Translations under genes and position numbers: made by a program
Source: Tupaia tana
Lineage: Eukaryota > Chordata > Mammalia > Scandentia > Tupaiidae
DNA: 64,000 nt
Assembly (NCBI GenBank): GCA_026018925.1
Contig: JAKSZU010000016.1
Span: 59,153,575-59,217,574 of the forward strand
Direction: 5' to 3'
The notes under the pieces: generated by a model
Database searches by the model: none
The model's input: the letters and a program-made list of their open reading frames with translations, nothing else
What the model was told of the DNA's origin: nothing
Part shown: one piece after another, positions 46,253-56,354 of the stretch
Position numbering within the stretch: position 1 is the first letter of the stretch
Layout: every line of letters begins with the position of its first letter

Positions 46253-46599
46253 TCCAAGAGACATCAAGAGTGATTGTGTCAGAAGACTTCTCCTGGGGAT
46301 TAGGATGGGCTTTTTGAAAATGGCATTAATGGGAACCAGCAGTTAGCGTAATGGCTATGTCGCTGGACTCCCACGTAGTCGACCGCGGTTCGCGTCCTGG
46401 ACCCGGTGGCTTAAAACTCATGCCGGGCGCGTGTGCGTACGTGCCCAAGATCCCGAGAGGAGAATGGAGGAGAAGGGATTGCGACATGACCATCCACCCT
46501 GTGGGGTGATTTCTCACTTTCTGTCTCTAATGTCTCTCTCTGTCTGTCTGGCGAGCGCATGCGCCCTATAGCGAAAATCTCTCCAAAAAAAAAAAAAAT
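46253..46599 (+). repeat. Left arm of inverted repeat (91-bp flank plus SINE-A)
   Basis: 46253-46331 and the SINE-A that follows match the reverse complement of 50002-50358. The non-SINE 91 bases differ at about one position. Both arms stop exactly at the SINE poly(A). Confidence 0.95.
46332..46599 (+). mobile_element. SINE-A in inverted-repeat arm
   Basis: Head variant GGAACCAGCAGTTAGCGTAA, full length. No target-site duplication: the 5' neighbour is ATGGCATTAATG, the 3' neighbour is NEK7 pseudogene sequence. Confidence 0.93.
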
Positions 46600-46600
46600 A

Positions 46601-47457
46601 GAAATTGTATCCATTTTCACGTATTCTCTTTGGAGACATGTAATAAAATGTACCCACTAAAGAATGTGTGGCTGTGGCTTTAAGGAGAAAAATCTGCCAG
46701 GCTCAAGGTCTCCAATATTTATTTTTTAAGGGTTTTTGCTATAGGGCACGTGCGCTCGCCAGACAGACAGAGAGAGACAGAGACAGAAAGCGAGAACTTA
46801 CCCCCCAGGGGGGATGGCCACGCCACAATAACTTCTCCTCCATTCTCCTCTCGGGATCTTGAGCACGCACGCACACGCGCCCAGCGTGAGTTTTAAGCCA
46901 CCGGGTCCGGGACACAAACCATGGTTGACTACGTGGGAGTCCAGCGACATAGCCATTACACTAACTGCTGGTCCCAAGGTCTCCAATTTTTACCAGCCCA
47001 GTGGTAGTAATAAACTCATTAGCTGGTTTTATATTTGTATGAATGACTCTTCAAAAAGGAATGTGCTCCAATGTGCTGCAGAGCTGAACAAAGTACTTCC
47101 AAACAGTTTTTTCAGAAATTAGCCTCTTTTGTTTCTTAAAATGCTTTATCATTCCAGATAGATCACCAGCATCTGCTAATTCCAAAACTATAGTTAGTTC
47201 ATTGTCTTCAATAAATGATGCATATTTCACTCCATTTGGATAACTGGGTTAGTTGTATAAGGAGATCTAGTTCTGTGATGCAATCAGCATGTTCTTTGGC
47301 ATCCATTAAGTCATATATCTGCATTTATTTATTTTAAAGCTACTGGCACACCATCCAAAAGACAGCCTGCTCTATAAACTTCACTAAATTGTCCACGACT
47401 GATTTTCTTTTCTATCTGAAAATTGGCTAGTGTATTATAGCCCATATCTAGTTGTCG
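46601..47457 (-). pseudogene. NEK7: NEK7 processed pseudogene, 3' part lost
   Basis: NEK7 is a NIMA-related Ser/Thr kinase acting in mitosis and the NLRP3 inflammasome. The intronless copy starts at the conserved DMGYNTLANF near 47450, continues through the glycine-rich loop (here ISRGQFSEVY), VPVALK with the catalytic Lys, [16 protein letters not shown] and [10 protein letters not shown], then IKPAN, GDL, THSLVG and MSPKRIRENGYNF, where it ends at 46601 against a SINE tail. A frameshift follows VALK near 47340, another lies near 47240, HRD is altered (HTN), and DLG is interrupted by a SINE at 46718-46975. The N-terminal extension and the C-lobe from helix F on are absent. It cannot encode a kinase. 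Confidence 0.94.
46718..46975 (-). mobile_element. SINE-A inside NEK7 pseudogene
   Basis: CAAGGTCTCCAAT occurs at about 46703 and 46974. Removing the SINE restores continuity of the kinase homology at the DFG-equivalent (DLG) position. Confidence 0.95.
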
Positions 47458-47579
47458 ACAGAAAATAACCAACTCTAAAAAATTAGTCATTAATAGTTCC
47501 TGAAAAGAATATGAGTGACCTAGGCCAAGAGAGGGGACAAACATGCCTTTCTCTGGGTGATCAGGTACAGGGGTTCCTT

Positions 47580-48065
47580 TTATTTTGAGAGTGACAGACA
47601 AAATTAGTCATGAGATCTCCATTGGTTTGGTCAAAAAAAGGTGGGATATGTGGAAGTGGGAGCTTGCAGGTTATAGGTGGGTTCCACAATTTTTAGGTTG
47701 GTGATTGTAAGAGAAGATCTGTGTATTGGGAAGAGATTCATAAAAGAAGTACTTACTCTACATCTCAAGGAAAGAGTTCTTTGTCTTGGAAAGAGATAAG
47801 CAAAAGAATATACTGTAATTGATTGAATATACAATCTCAAAGACACTATGTCAGTGACAGGATGTAGAAAGAAAATTGTTAATGGAAAAAATGGTCTGTT
47901 AAAGTTTGTGGATGTGACTCCCCCATGCCCTCTGGAAAGAACTTTGGAAAAAGTAGGAAAAAACAGTCAGACAACTATCCACAGTGTCTTAAGGCCACAG
48001 TGTCTTAAGGTTGTAACTGAGGAACAGGTGGCCCTTGCATTCCTTGTGATTGTTCATCCAGGTCT
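47580..48065 (+). repeat. Dispersed old LTR-like repeat, copy 1
   Basis: GGTTATAGGTGGGTTCCACA, TTTTTAGGTTGGTGATTG, GTGACAGGATGTAGAAAG and TTTGTGGATGTGACTCCC recur, inverted, at 58.78-59.15 and 60.00-60.30 kb. A 16-bp tandem (CCACAGTGTCTTAAGG) lies at about 47980-48012. Family not identified. Confidence 0.7.
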
Positions 48066-48079
48066 GAAATAATAGGAAC

Positions 48080-48338
48080 TTCAGAATTCACAAAGTTGGT
48101 AGCTTGCCTTTCTCCCACAGGAGTGCCTGGGGCTGCCGAGCAGCTGACTCAGCCAGGAGACTCTACAGAAGGCCTGCTGGGCTAGGGCTGTGGCTGCAAG
48201 GTCAGAGAGATGGGCCACGTCCAGCCAGGCTGCCCCACAGTGCAAGGTGCTGGCACTCACCCTGAGTATGGCGAGGCATGGCTGACTGCGAGTCCAGTGG
48301 CAGCCCATCCTACACGACTCGTGCTCCCCCACATGGAA
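48080..48338. other. GC-rich island of unknown origin
   Basis: About 260 bases of about 60% GC between the LTR-like repeat and an L1 fragment, with abrupt edges. The minus strand is open over most of it but I recognise no protein. Could be a retroposed exon fragment or an L1 5' UTR piece. Confidence 0.4.
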
Positions 48339-48339
48339 C

Positions 48340-48870
48340 ATTTTCATAGATTGTGTGACAGGGCACAAAACAAGACTTGAACAAATGTAAATGTACAGAA
48401 ACTATATCCAGCATCTTTTCTGAGCATGATAGAATCAAACATGAAACCAACTACAGAAAGAATTCTCAAAACTACACAGACACATGGAATCTAAACGAGC
48501 TATTCCTCAATGACTTCACAATGACTGAAGAAATTAAGACTGAAATAAAAAGGTTTAAATAAACCAATTGTAATGAAGAAAAAAGTGTTTATACCTTTGG
48601 GACACAGCAAAAACAATAATAAGAGGAAAGTTTATAGCAATTAGTGCTCATAAGAAAAAGAAAAAAGAAAGAGAACAGTGGCAAATAACCTAATGTCATG
48701 ACTCAGGGAACTGGAAAACAACAATTAAAAAAAAAAAAGAGGAAAAAAAAAGCTATACAGAATATAAATAAGACCAAAGCTGGTTCTTTGAGAAGATAAA
48801 ATTGACACATCATTAGCTAGAATAATCAAGAACAGAAAAATAAACTAGATAATTCAAATCAGCCCTTGAC
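48340..48870 (+). mobile_element. L1 endonuclease-end/linker fragment
   Basis: GGGCACAAAACAAGACTTGA, ACTATATCCAGCATCTTTTC and the following linker sequence match the L1 at 36.56-36.78 and 28.45-28.98 kb. It ends in the linker. Confidence 0.88.
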
Positions 48871-49998
48871 CTCTCTGGGCTCACCTGAAAGTGGAGGTGA
48901 GAGTGGACACAGAAGCCACCAGTCATTGAGAAGTTAGGAAAACCCAGATGTTCCCCAGTCCATGCAGAGTGCACCCAGTGCCTGCTGGAGAGAGTGCAAG
49001 CAGAGCTGGATTCTCCTAGGAACTGAGTTCAGCAGTTCCCAGCCTATGGTGCCTCAAAATGTTGAACTAGTTCAGGCCCTGTCTCCAGCTCACCACTTGT
49101 CCTTTCTCAGAAACCTAGTGCAAACTCCTGCCACCTGGGGTCCCAAGCCTCAGCTCTTCATTCAGAGGCTTGGCGGAGTACTTCCAAGGTGGTTCTTCCT
49201 GGGGGAGTAGAAAGTGACTCCTCTTACAGGGACTTGGGCAGTTCAGTTCTACCTGTGCTGCTGGCATTTGCTAAGTGAATGCAGCACTGTGCCCCACTTC
49301 TGCTTCTGAAGTGTAACTCCCACCATCCACATTGTAAGGGCAGGTGAATAGGACACATATCCTTCATGCCAGACCTTCGCACACTTGGTCACCCTCCCCA
49401 CGCTCCCCATTTCTGGAGTGCCATCCTCCTCTCCTCCATCTGAGGAAGTCCTTCTCACAGGGCTCAATCCAGGGCTCTTTTTCAGTGAATCTTTCCAGAT
49501 ATCTGCCCCATAGGACCACCCCTCCAAGTACCTCACACAGTCCCCAGTGATCTGTGTAAATAAAAGCATGTATTGGAACTTGCTGTGGGACCAATCTCTG
49601 GGCCACTCATGGAAGCATGGAAAGTCTTTCCAGCCAGCCAAGCTCCCAGGATGGCCTGATCCCCTGGGCTCATCTGATCCTCTGAACCTGCCTGGACCTG
49701 TTCCACACATTTTCCACCTTCTGGGAGCACTGGGGGAGCAGCCCAGATATTTTCCCCCAACTGAGCCCTGGGCCAAGCAGGGGAGACCACCCCAATGGTT
49801 GCTTCACTCAGGCAGCCTGGGATTGTTACACAGTAGCACTACATGCATAGCTCCTATTCAGGTGACTAAAGCTCGGGCTGGTTGGTAGCCAGAAAATGCT
49901 AGGCCATGGGCAGAGTGTGTAAGCTGCACAGGTGATTCAGGCTCCAGTGTCCACCAGTTGAGTGCACAGAGCTAGCTCATGGAGGGTCCAATATGACA
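48871..49998. other. GC-rich, repeat-poor 1.1-kb stretch, unidentified
   Basis: Base composition jumps from AT-rich to about 55% GC at 48870 and falls back at the SINE at 50002. Open frames exist on both strands (longest 175 codons, minus, 49249-49776), but rich in Trp/Gly/Pro/Ser with no recognisable motif, as expected of non-coding GC-rich DNA. An L1 5' UTR or LTR of a family absent elsewhere in the window is my best guess. Confidence 0.45.
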
Positions 49999-50001
49999 AT
50001 C

Positions 50002-50358
50002 TTTTTTTTTTTTTTTGGAGAGGTTTTCGCTATAGGGCGTGTGCGCTCGCCAGACAGACAGAGAGAGACATAGAGACAGAAAGCGAGAAATCACCCCCCA
50101 GGGGGGATGGTCACGCCGCAATCCCTTCTCCTCCATTCTCCTCTCGGGATCTTGGGCACGCACGCACACGCGCCCGGCGTGAGTTGTAAGCCACCGGGTC
50201 CGAGACGCGAACCGCGGTCGACTAAGTGGGAGTCCAGCGACATAGCCATTACGCTAACTGCTGGTTCCCATTAATGCCATTTTCAAAAAACCCATCCTAA
50301 TCCCCAGGAGAAGTCTTCTGACACAATCACTCTTGATGTCTCTTGGACACAAAATTGT
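50002..50358 (-). repeat. Right arm of inverted repeat (SINE-A plus 91-bp flank)
   Basis: Complement of 46253-46599: the SINE-A occupies 50002-50267 and the shared flank 50268-50358. Neither side shows a target-site duplication of the SINE alone. Confidence 0.95.
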
Positions 50359-50534
50359 ACAGATTAAATATTCCTAGTACTTGTTACCATAAACTAAGTT
50401 CACTCTCCCAAGTGTCAAAATCACACTGTAGCCAGAAAGTATTATGAAGGAAAGGATATGTGCCAAGCAAGCAGGGAAGACAGCTCATGCTGAAAATGTC
50501 GGATCTCCCTAAGAGGTTTCCCATGCATTTTGTT

Positions 50535-50840
50535 AGCTTTTTTTTTTTTTTTTTGCCTTTTCTTTTTTTTTTAGTTTTGTTTGTATTTTATTTTGTTTGC
50601 TATAGGGCACATGTGCTTGCCAGAGAGAGAAAGATATATAGAGGCCAAGAGGAAAAATGTGAAATCACCCCAGGGGTGATAACCATGCCACAACCTCTTC
50701 CCCTCCATTCTCCTCTTACTTTGGCATGTACAAACATACGTCCTGCATGATTCTTTAAGCTTTCAGATCTGAGACTCAAAACGCAGTTTCCCATAGGAAA
50801 CTGGGATCAAGTGCCTTAACCTCCATTCCACCCGATGGTC
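50535..50840 (-). mobile_element. SINE-A, diverged, inverted
   Basis: Long T-rich start, TTTGCTATAGGGCACATGTG, AG-rich part, and end CATTCCACCCGATGGTCC. CATGCATTTT flanks both ends (about 50523 and 50849). Confidence 0.85.
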
Positions 50841-50931
50841 CAATCCCACATGCATTTTTAAGAGCAAAATTAAGAGCACTGTCCCAAGTACAAGACTAAT
50901 GTGAAGGTTCTTTGCAGCCAGATCGAGCCAG

Positions 50932-51250
50932 GAGCCAGGACAAGCCAATCAGCAGCCATCTCTGAGTTCTGAGAGGCCCCCTTCAGGGATTAGTACTACT
51001 GAAGACCTTCTGCCCAGACTTCGCTCTCCTGAGCCCCATCTCTAGCCCGGAGCCAGGTTAGAGCAACCTATTTATTTCTGATCTCTCCATCTCTTACTCT
51101 CTATTTTTAATTTTTAAACTTCTTAACTCTCTGCCACTCTTTTACCTTGCTAATTCTTACCTTCCCACCAGCCCTCATAGGACAAGTCAATTCTTAGCCA
51201 TCTGTATCTGAGTTCTGAGCAGTGCCATTAAGGGATTAGAACCACTTTAA
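50932..51250 (+). repeat. Tandem repeat, about 242-bp period, two units
   Basis: GGACAAGCCAATCAGCAGCC..CTGAGTTCTGAG..AGGGATTAG at 50939 and GGACAAGTCAATTCTTAGCC..CTGAGTTCTGAG..AGGGATTAG at 51180. It resembles the organisation of the L1 5' UTR monomers but no ORF1 follows. Confidence 0.75.
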
Positions 51251-51439
51251 TTGTACTAAAATACAATGTATTCATGTTGGCAAAATTCATTTTACTAGAT
51301 GTAATAACATACAATGATTGAAAATATAAAAAAGTAAAATAAATAAATATAATAAAAATTAAAACATTTAAAAAGAAAAATATAAAAAGAAAGGTGGTTT
51401 AAAAAAGATTATTTTAAAGGACCAGGTTTATTTCATGGA

Positions 51440-51700
51440 CTTTGTTGATCGATGTGGTCTTTGTAATCTTTCCTACTCTGGAAGGGGAAAAATATTAGGT
51501 TTCTGGCACCATTCAGCCTGGGGTCTGTATGCTCACGGCCAGAGTTTCCATCCTGGAAAACATCTTGAGAATTTAAATTAAAGCCTTATCTTTCCTCTAA
51601 GTCAGAGTTTCACAAATATCATGTCTTAAATTATTTAATTACCATAACTCAAGTCTAAAGTTTAACCTGCCCTTTGACTTTTAGAATATAAATGTACATG
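51440..51700. repeat. Old LTR-like repeat, related to 59.3-59.6 kb
   Basis: GTTTCTGGCACCATTCAGCC, AAAACATCTTGAGAATTTAA and CCTTATCTTTCCTCTAAGT match TTTCTGGGGTCATTCAGCC, AAATATCTTAAATATTGAAA and CCTTACCTTTCCTTTAAGT at 59.34-59.45 kb. The relationship continues at 52.48-52.70 and 53.41-53.55 kb, split by younger insertions. Confidence 0.7.
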
Positions 51701-51809
51701 GTAAAATCTTTTATTCAAATGACATGCACCTTATACATACTGGGAAAAAACATGTTTCAAGCTGTAAAAATGTTCAATGATTAAATGAAATTATAAGAAA
51801 TATATAACA

Positions 51810-51965
51810 CCAGGAGGTGGCATGGTGTGGTTGAGGGTACTGGACTCCCATATGACTGACTATGGTTTCAGCTCCAGACCTGGTGGCTTGCTTTCTCACT
51901 TTCTCTCTCACTCTGATCCAATAAATAAATAAATAAATAGATAAGGTTAAATAGAATAAATAATT
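51810..51965 (+). mobile_element. SINE-B
   Basis: CACCAGGAGGTGGCATGGTG head, CT-rich stretch, AATAAATAAATAAATAAATA tail. Confidence 0.88.
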
Positions 51966-51984
51966 ATCTTTATAAAAGAAATAC

Positions 51985-52455
51985 AAATTAACCTTGCATT
52001 CTGGGAATGCAAATTAGTACAGCCACTGCGGAAAACACTATGAGTCCTCAAAGACCTATAAATAGAACTACCATATGACCCAGCAATTCGACTCTTGGGT
52101 ATTTACCCAAAGGATAGAAAAGCACTCAGTCAGAAAAACACTTCCACGTCCATATTTATTGTGGCATTATTCACAATAGTCAGGACATGGAACAAATCCA
52201 AATGTCCATAAACAGATGAATGGATTAAAAAAGTGTGGCACATATGCACCATGGAGTACTACTCAACTATAAAAATAATGGGAATATGTAAGATTTATTG
52301 TTAAGTGAAGCAGACTAGACTATGAAAGAGAAGCATTTTATGTCCCCACTTAATATATACTGAATGTCTGCACTCCATGGCCAAAACAGAGACATTGGAC
52401 TGAATAAAAGCATGAAGAGCAACTGTAGATACCAGAGACAGTGTGAGAGAAGGGT
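51985..52455 (+). mobile_element. L1 3' end fragment
   Basis: GGGAATGCAAATTAGTACAG, ACCATATGACCCAGCAATTC, ATGGAGTACTACTCAACTAT and TGAAAGAGAAGCATTTTATG follow the L1 3'-end order seen at 31.2-31.5 kb. Confidence 0.9.
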
Positions 52456-52709
52456 GGGAAATTACATTCTAACCCTCTTAGAAAATACTTTACTTTTAGT
52501 TCAACCCTCATTAATTTTTGCCTCTGGAAATTTTAATATTTTTCCATCAAAAAAGTGAAAAGTGAACATGCAGTCCAATTTCAGGGATCCCTGCTGTGTT
52601 CCAGTTCCCCCTGTTATTTGAAATACCACTTAATCCTCAGGAAAATGATGTGAGGGAACAATCTGGATGTTTTCTGCTGTGTGGTGGTAATGTTTGGGGG
52701 ATCTGGATT

Positions 52710-52935
52710 TTTTTTAGAGATCTTTTCTATAGGCTGCACGTCCTTTCCAGAGAGACAGAGAGAGACAGGCAGAAAGCAAGGAATCACCCTACAGGGAGAT
52801 AGTCAATTCCTTCTTATCCATTCTCCTCTAGAGATTTTGGGCATGTACACACACATACGCAGTGTGCATGTGAGTTTTAATCTGCTGGGTCTGGGAGTCT
52901 AGCAACATAACCATTATACCATCTGCTGAGCCCAG
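52710..52935 (-). mobile_element. SINE-A, inverted, shortened
   Basis: TTTTTTTAGAGATCTTTTCT to CATCTGCTGAGCCC. GGATCTGGATTTTTTTT and CCCAGGATTTTTTTTAA mark the ends. Confidence 0.85.
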
Positions 52936-53114
52936 GATTTTTTTTAATTAATTAATTATTTTTCTTCTTCTTCTTTTGTTTTTTCCAGTTTTTTGTTTTG
53001 TTTTGTTTTACATTTAGTCACTGTACATCTTTACAACACATGAAATGAATTTTACCACTTTGAATTACACTGCATATGGGTCCAGTAAAAGATATTATCA
53101 TACACATTTTTTGT

Positions 53115-53380
53115 TTTTGCTTTTCCTTTCTTAAGAGGTTTTTGCTATAGGGCCTGTGTGCTTGCCAGAAAGACAAGAGAGAGACAGAAAGTGAGAAATC
53201 ACCCCCCAGGGGGAATGGGCGTGTAGCAATCCCTTCTCCTTCATTCTGCCCTTGGGAACTTGGGCATGCACGCATATGCGCCCAGCGTGAGGTTAAGCCA
53301 CCAGGTCCAGGACTGGAGCCACAGTTAACTACATGGGAGTCCAGGGATATAATCATTATGCCAACTGTCATTATCCCCAT
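53115..53380 (-). mobile_element. SINE-A, inverted
   Basis: TTAAGAGGTTTTTGCTATAG to CCAACTGTCATTATCCCC. ATTATCATACACAT and ATTATCCCCATACATAT flank it. Confidence 0.88.
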
Positions 53381-53551
53381 ACATATTATCAGTAGACAAT
53401 TATCCATTTTTGTGAGGAATCAGGATTAAAGGAAAGGAAAAAGGATACTTTCATTTGAACTACACAGAATCCTTGCTTCTAAACTTTCATTACCATTATG
53501 TTTACACCAGCTTCCACTGTAGATGCAAAATCTGAAAGCACATTTAATTTC

Positions 53552-54460
53552 TTTTTTTTTTTTTTTTTTAGAGCAGTAATAAACAAATTCCTTTTATAAA
53601 CAAAATTTTAAATGAAAAGCCACAGTAGAGGGGGAAAAAAGAAAAAAGGATTATTACTTGGTAAAATCCAGTGACATCTACAATAGTTTTACAGCACATT
53701 TAAGCATTCTAGGGTTTTATATCTTCACCTGCCTTCCATTTCTTAGTTCCTCCTTATAAAACTGCCAATTAAAAACAAAGATTTTACTTCAAACCTAGTA
53801 CTGAATTTGAGTGCCAGGAAAAGCAAAACAATAGCCTAAATTTCTATCTTGAAATCATAGCCTTAATTTAAAAATTGTTTTTTTGTTTAAAACACAATGC
53901 CCAACTAAATGAAAAAGAAAAAAAAAACATAAGCAGCAATATGTAATTATACATAACAGTTACTCATCATATGGAAAGTATTTTTAGGATATCTAGAATG
54001 CACTTACTCTGTGAGTATCCTCAATAATTAAACTGACATAGACCAACACAACCAAAAATAAGAGTACTGTGTAAGGGGCACACATTTACAATACTGCTAG
54101 TCTTTAAAAAGGTAGAACAAAAAGGAATATATCAAATAGCACATGCACATTTTACAGAGAACTTCCACTGAACTATCAATGGCTTCTTTGCAATGTGCTC
54201 TTTTCCATAACTATATTAACAACTACCAAGAAAAAAAAAATGAGATTAAAAGTAATGGTACTGAACTGAATTGTTTGAAGCCAGTGCCCCATATGTGGGG
54301 AAAAGTGCATTTAGTTCAGCAGCAATACAGCACAGTGTGAAGATATTGTGCTTAGACGCAGATATTCCAGAATTGAAAGATATACAAGGCAAGTCAAGAT
54401 ATAAAACCATAGTACACTGTTAAATAACCTTGAAACATACATATATTGCAGTTTTCAAAG
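53552..54460 (-). mobile_element. Processed retrocopy of an mRNA 3' UTR, source unidentified
   Basis: A T-run at 53552-53570 is the complement of a poly(A) tail, and GAAAGCACATTTAATTTC flanks both sides (about 53534-53551 and 54462-54479). The 59.9-kb homologue of the surrounding repeat lacks the insert, confirming an insertion of about 0.9 kb. The inserted sequence is AT-rich with no open frame, as expected for a 3' UTR. I cannot name the gene. Confidence 0.85.
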
Positions 54461-54765
54461 AAAGCACATTTAATTTCCATACATGCAACAAATAATACAG
54501 TCAGATTGCTAGACCCATTTTCATTGGTACCAACAACAGAAACTTAATTTCCAGGGGCATCTAGAAAAATAGGAGAAATAATCTTCCTGATCAAAGATGA
54601 CAAGTGAGACCTTCTGTGGCTAGGCCTTTTGTCTTATATGACCTAGATTACTTTCCACTTCTGAAGATTTATTTAAGTGCAAGGTGAAGTGTTTGCCATT
54701 ACACATACTGCATGAATAGTTAGGATGTTATTCGAAGGTATTGTATAGTCTTATACTGTAAGGAA

Positions 54766-55143
54766 TGGGCTGACCACGCGAGAAACAGAAATGTAGAGTC
54801 TATATTGGGAACACTCCCAGGCGAGGTTCGCTGGTCTGACCTAGAGAGAGGACCAGAGAAGTCAAGCCCTAGGGAGGGATGTAGTGATTTTCAGAAGGGG
54901 ATAGGGAAGGGGAATGTCTTAGAGGTAGAAACAGTCCATGTATGGTAATGATTTAGGGGGAGAGCAGACTACTGTGACACATAGGGTCTGGTGCTGAATG
55001 CAAGGTAGGGTGCCGTGGGTTACATCCAGGTTAGATCCGAGTGTAGCGTAGGTGTGATGACAGGCTAGATCTGGGTTGCATCAGACGACTGGAGCGTGGC
55101 GTCCAGCTCCTATATCCAAGCTGCCCAAGGCCCCAGCCTAACA
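54766..55143 (-). repeat. 3' LTR of the provirus
   Basis: About 378 bp, minus strand, from TGTTAGGCTGGGG to GGTCAGCCCA, thus starting TG and ending CA. About 80-85% identical by eye to the 5' LTR. The polyadenylation signal is mutated to AATATA here. Confidence 0.9.
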
Positions 55144-55289
55144 TCCCCTGACTGTTTTGGTGTTATAGGTCACCATTTGATCATTAACTACTTCTTGCTG
55201 AATTGAGACAAAGAGGGGAAGTCAGGGGCCAAGGGCTCGGTGGGAACTTGTGTGTAGGGATGGAGGAACATTTGGTTAACAACCACCTG

Positions 55290-55979
55290 CAAAACTTCTC
55301 GGATTCAGCTTTGGAGGAACCTGAGGAAATAGGGTGTAAGCATGAAGAGAAGGCAGATGAGAATTAATGGTCCTAAAATAGAATCAATCCAGGTGATGAG
55401 GGTAGATTGCCACCAGTCTGGGAACAGAGAAGTGAGCTTTTGTTGCTGGCACCATAGTTCTTTGCTTAGACAACTGAGAACATCAATACTTTGTTCAACC
55501 AGTCCTGTCTGGTTGACATAGTATCAGCATTCCTCCCCTTTCTCTGCTGTCAGTAGGTCAAGGGCACGTTAGTTTTGAAGAGCTACCCAGGTGGCTGAAG
55601 TAATTTGTTGCTGGAGTGAGGTCAGGGAGGCAGCCGAAGCCTCATTGGCTAACTGGAGTTTTGACTCTAGGTCCTGGGAGGTGGAGATGCTGTGCGCTAA
55701 TGCCCCTTCCCCAGTTTCAGTGGCTGCAAGGGAGGATGGTAGTGATATGTGCACTACAACAAGAAGGAAGACCACTCTTACGGTGCAGGAGTCTGTAGAA
55801 GAGGGGGAGGCCACAACTGGTTCAGAAGTGTCCCAGACAACAGGACTAACTTCTTCAGGAGGAAGAGGAAAGGAGGGAGCTGGAGAGGTCAGAGCCAATG
55901 GATGAGCAGATGAGACAGAGGAGAAAGTGAGTGGCAGAGGATGCAGCAGAAAGTTAGAGGGTATCTCCCAATTGGTCAA
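55290..55979 (-). pseudogene. env: env transmembrane subunit remnant
   Basis: The frame from about 55979 reads a hydrophobic fusion-peptide-like stretch, a heptad-repeat region (SKLQLANEASAASLTSLQQQ), then, past a stop at 55570, a shortened Cys motif region and a hydrophobic membrane anchor near 55340-55400. The segment before the conserved Cys pair carries a deletion and stop. The surface subunit is absent. Gammaretroviral TM by order and motifs; non-functional. Confidence 0.82.
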
Positions 55980-56340
55980 GGATGTCTCTGACCGGAATGG
56001 GCACTGGGCATGATGGCATAACTAGGAAGGAGTGGGAGAGAGGTTGTCCATCTATATGGCAGGCTAGTGTGGCTGTCCTAGGTGGGCAGGAGGGTGTGCC
56101 TTCTATTCCCGTGACTGAGATCTGAGAAGGAAATAGCAGCACAGATGAGAGGGTAGGATGGAATAGGTAGCCCCCCAGCATGTCCACAATAAAGGAGATA
56201 GACTTACCCACTATCTGTAGTGTTAACCTGAGCTCAGTAACGGTGATGGGGTCTTCAAGTCTGGGCCTCTTCAGACAGTAGCTAGCCCCAACAGCTCCAA
56301 AGAGGGAATCACCTGTCTCCCATGTGGAGGCACCAGGGAT
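55960..56340 (-). pseudogene. Retroviral protease remnant with lost active-site motif
   Basis: A beta-strand-like LTLQIVGKSISFIVD leads to the position of the catalytic Asp-Thr-Gly, which here reads Asp-Met-Leu-Gly, and PIPVRDILDQLG matches the conserved Gly-Arg-Asp-like C-terminal tract. The frame stops at about 55955 and is followed directly by env-like sequence; RT is not present. Confidence 0.75.
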
Positions 56341-56354
56341 GAGTCAGTCATTGG

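Noticed and set aside
49249..49776. 175-codon minus frame in GC-rich block
   Set aside because: Open by composition; no motif, signal or splice context, and overlapping open frames on the other strand.
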